Assembly: GCA_023425645.1 (NCBI GenBank)
Contig: JAFACG010000010.1
Span: forward strand, 124,001 to 188,000
Source of the DNA: Pseudomonadota bacterium
GTDB lineage: Bacteria; Pseudomonadota; Gammaproteobacteria; Burkholderiales; Burkholderiaceae_B
Direction of reading: 5' to 3'
Length of the DNA: 64,000 bases
Below, in pieces: positions 61,350 through 64,000 of this stretch. The notes under the pieces are model-generated. The model was not told where the DNA came from and did not search any database. It saw only the letters and a list, made by a program, of their open reading frames with translations. Each line of letters begins with the position of its first letter. Positions within the stretch are counted from its first letter, which is position 1. The position numbers and the translations under genes were made by a program.

Positions 61350-61575
61350 GCGGGAGCCGTTTTAGTTAAACCATCAAGCATCAATTCGGACCTGCGGCCG
61401 TGGCGCCACAGCCAAACCCTTGGCTGGCACGGCTTACGGGCAAATCGGGGGAGGTGGGAATTTTTTTTTGCCCGATCGCAAAAAAATTCTTGCGCGAGAA
61501 AAAAAAAAGGCGGTATTTTATTTTTTGCGCTGCAACAAATGCAGCGCTTCACAACGTTCTTTGCGGATGCCCCCC

Positions 61576-64000
<2,425 letters not shown>

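Noticed and set aside
61455..61540. T9 and A10 tracts before gltB as a phase-variable promoter or terminator
   Set aside because: The T-run follows no good GC stem and there is no -10/-35 arrangement across it that I can defend; polymorphism data would be needed.

Overview
The window is a 64-kb stretch of GC-rich chromosome from a betaproteobacterium, most likely family Alcaligenaceae (Bordetella/Achromobacter relatives). The basis is gene order and protein type: metK divergent from two lipid A acyltransferase genes followed by dapF, a DUF484 gene and xerC; metX-metW; a proteobacterial GshA; many MFS/CoA-transferase catabolic genes. I see no phage, insertion sequence, integrase island or CRISPR array. 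The only clearly AT-rich stretches surround the adhesin locus near 29-30.4 kb and a few operator regions.

Layout. 0-6 kb: metK (3' end just outside), lpxL-like pair, dapF, DUF484, xerC. 6-11.3 kb: a zinc block with znuA-znuB-znuC (minus strand) preceded by a 49-residue membrane peptide, a divergent zur, a COG0523 zinc-chaperone GTPase and a DksA that lacks the zinc finger. 11.4-14.9 kb: hslVU, a CusF-like protein with altered metal ligands, a SSAT-like acetyltransferase and a PduO-type adenosyltransferase. 14.9-20.8 kb: RpiR regulator plus C45-type Ntn-hydrolase (minus), divergent from a class III aminotransferase and an AhpD-like protein, then an SSS symporter with a 40-residue accessory peptide. 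21.3-30.1 kb: a trimeric autotransporter adhesin locus, all on the minus strand: AraC-type regulator with a pseudo-receiver, 1792-residue adhesin, TpgA-like BamE/OmpA lipoprotein, SecD-P1-like lipoprotein, and a winged-helix regulator with a second pseudo-receiver. 30.4-38.4 kb: Ap4A phosphorylase-like protein, two RidA paralogues (one exported), lrgAB, TRIC channel, ampG, metW and metX under a SAM-II riboswitch, a LuxR-type HTH-only protein and a lipoprotein. 38.5-45.9 kb: gshA, a zinc TonB receptor (ZnuD type), methyltransferase, small hypothetical, chemoreceptor. 45.9-54.5 kb: a GntR/FCD-controlled catabolic cluster (deacetylase/allantoinase-like protein, amidohydrolase, amidase, hydantoinase, MFS transporter, racemase homologue without catalytic cysteines). 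54.5-61.4 kb: two cytochromes c, tRNA-Arg(CCG), acyl-CoA catabolic genes. 61.6 kb to the end: gltB, cut by the window edge.

How the genes connect. Three regulatory circuits can be read from the DNA. (1) A 15-bp Zur-type dyad between zur and the znu operon reappears, base for base in reverse complement, 31 kb away in front of the His-rich TonB receptor, joining outer-membrane and inner-membrane zinc uptake. (2) A SAM-II pseudoknot covers the ribosome binding site of metX. (3) TGGTNNACCA operators, including a 24-bp perfect palindrome, flank both sides of the GntR/FCD gene and so tie the deacetylase to the amidohydrolase-amidase-hydantoinase-transporter-racemase operon. The substrate of that operon is not apparent and it is the best candidate for an undescribed pathway; the adhesin locus with two regulators whose receivers cannot be phosphorylated in the usual way is the second.
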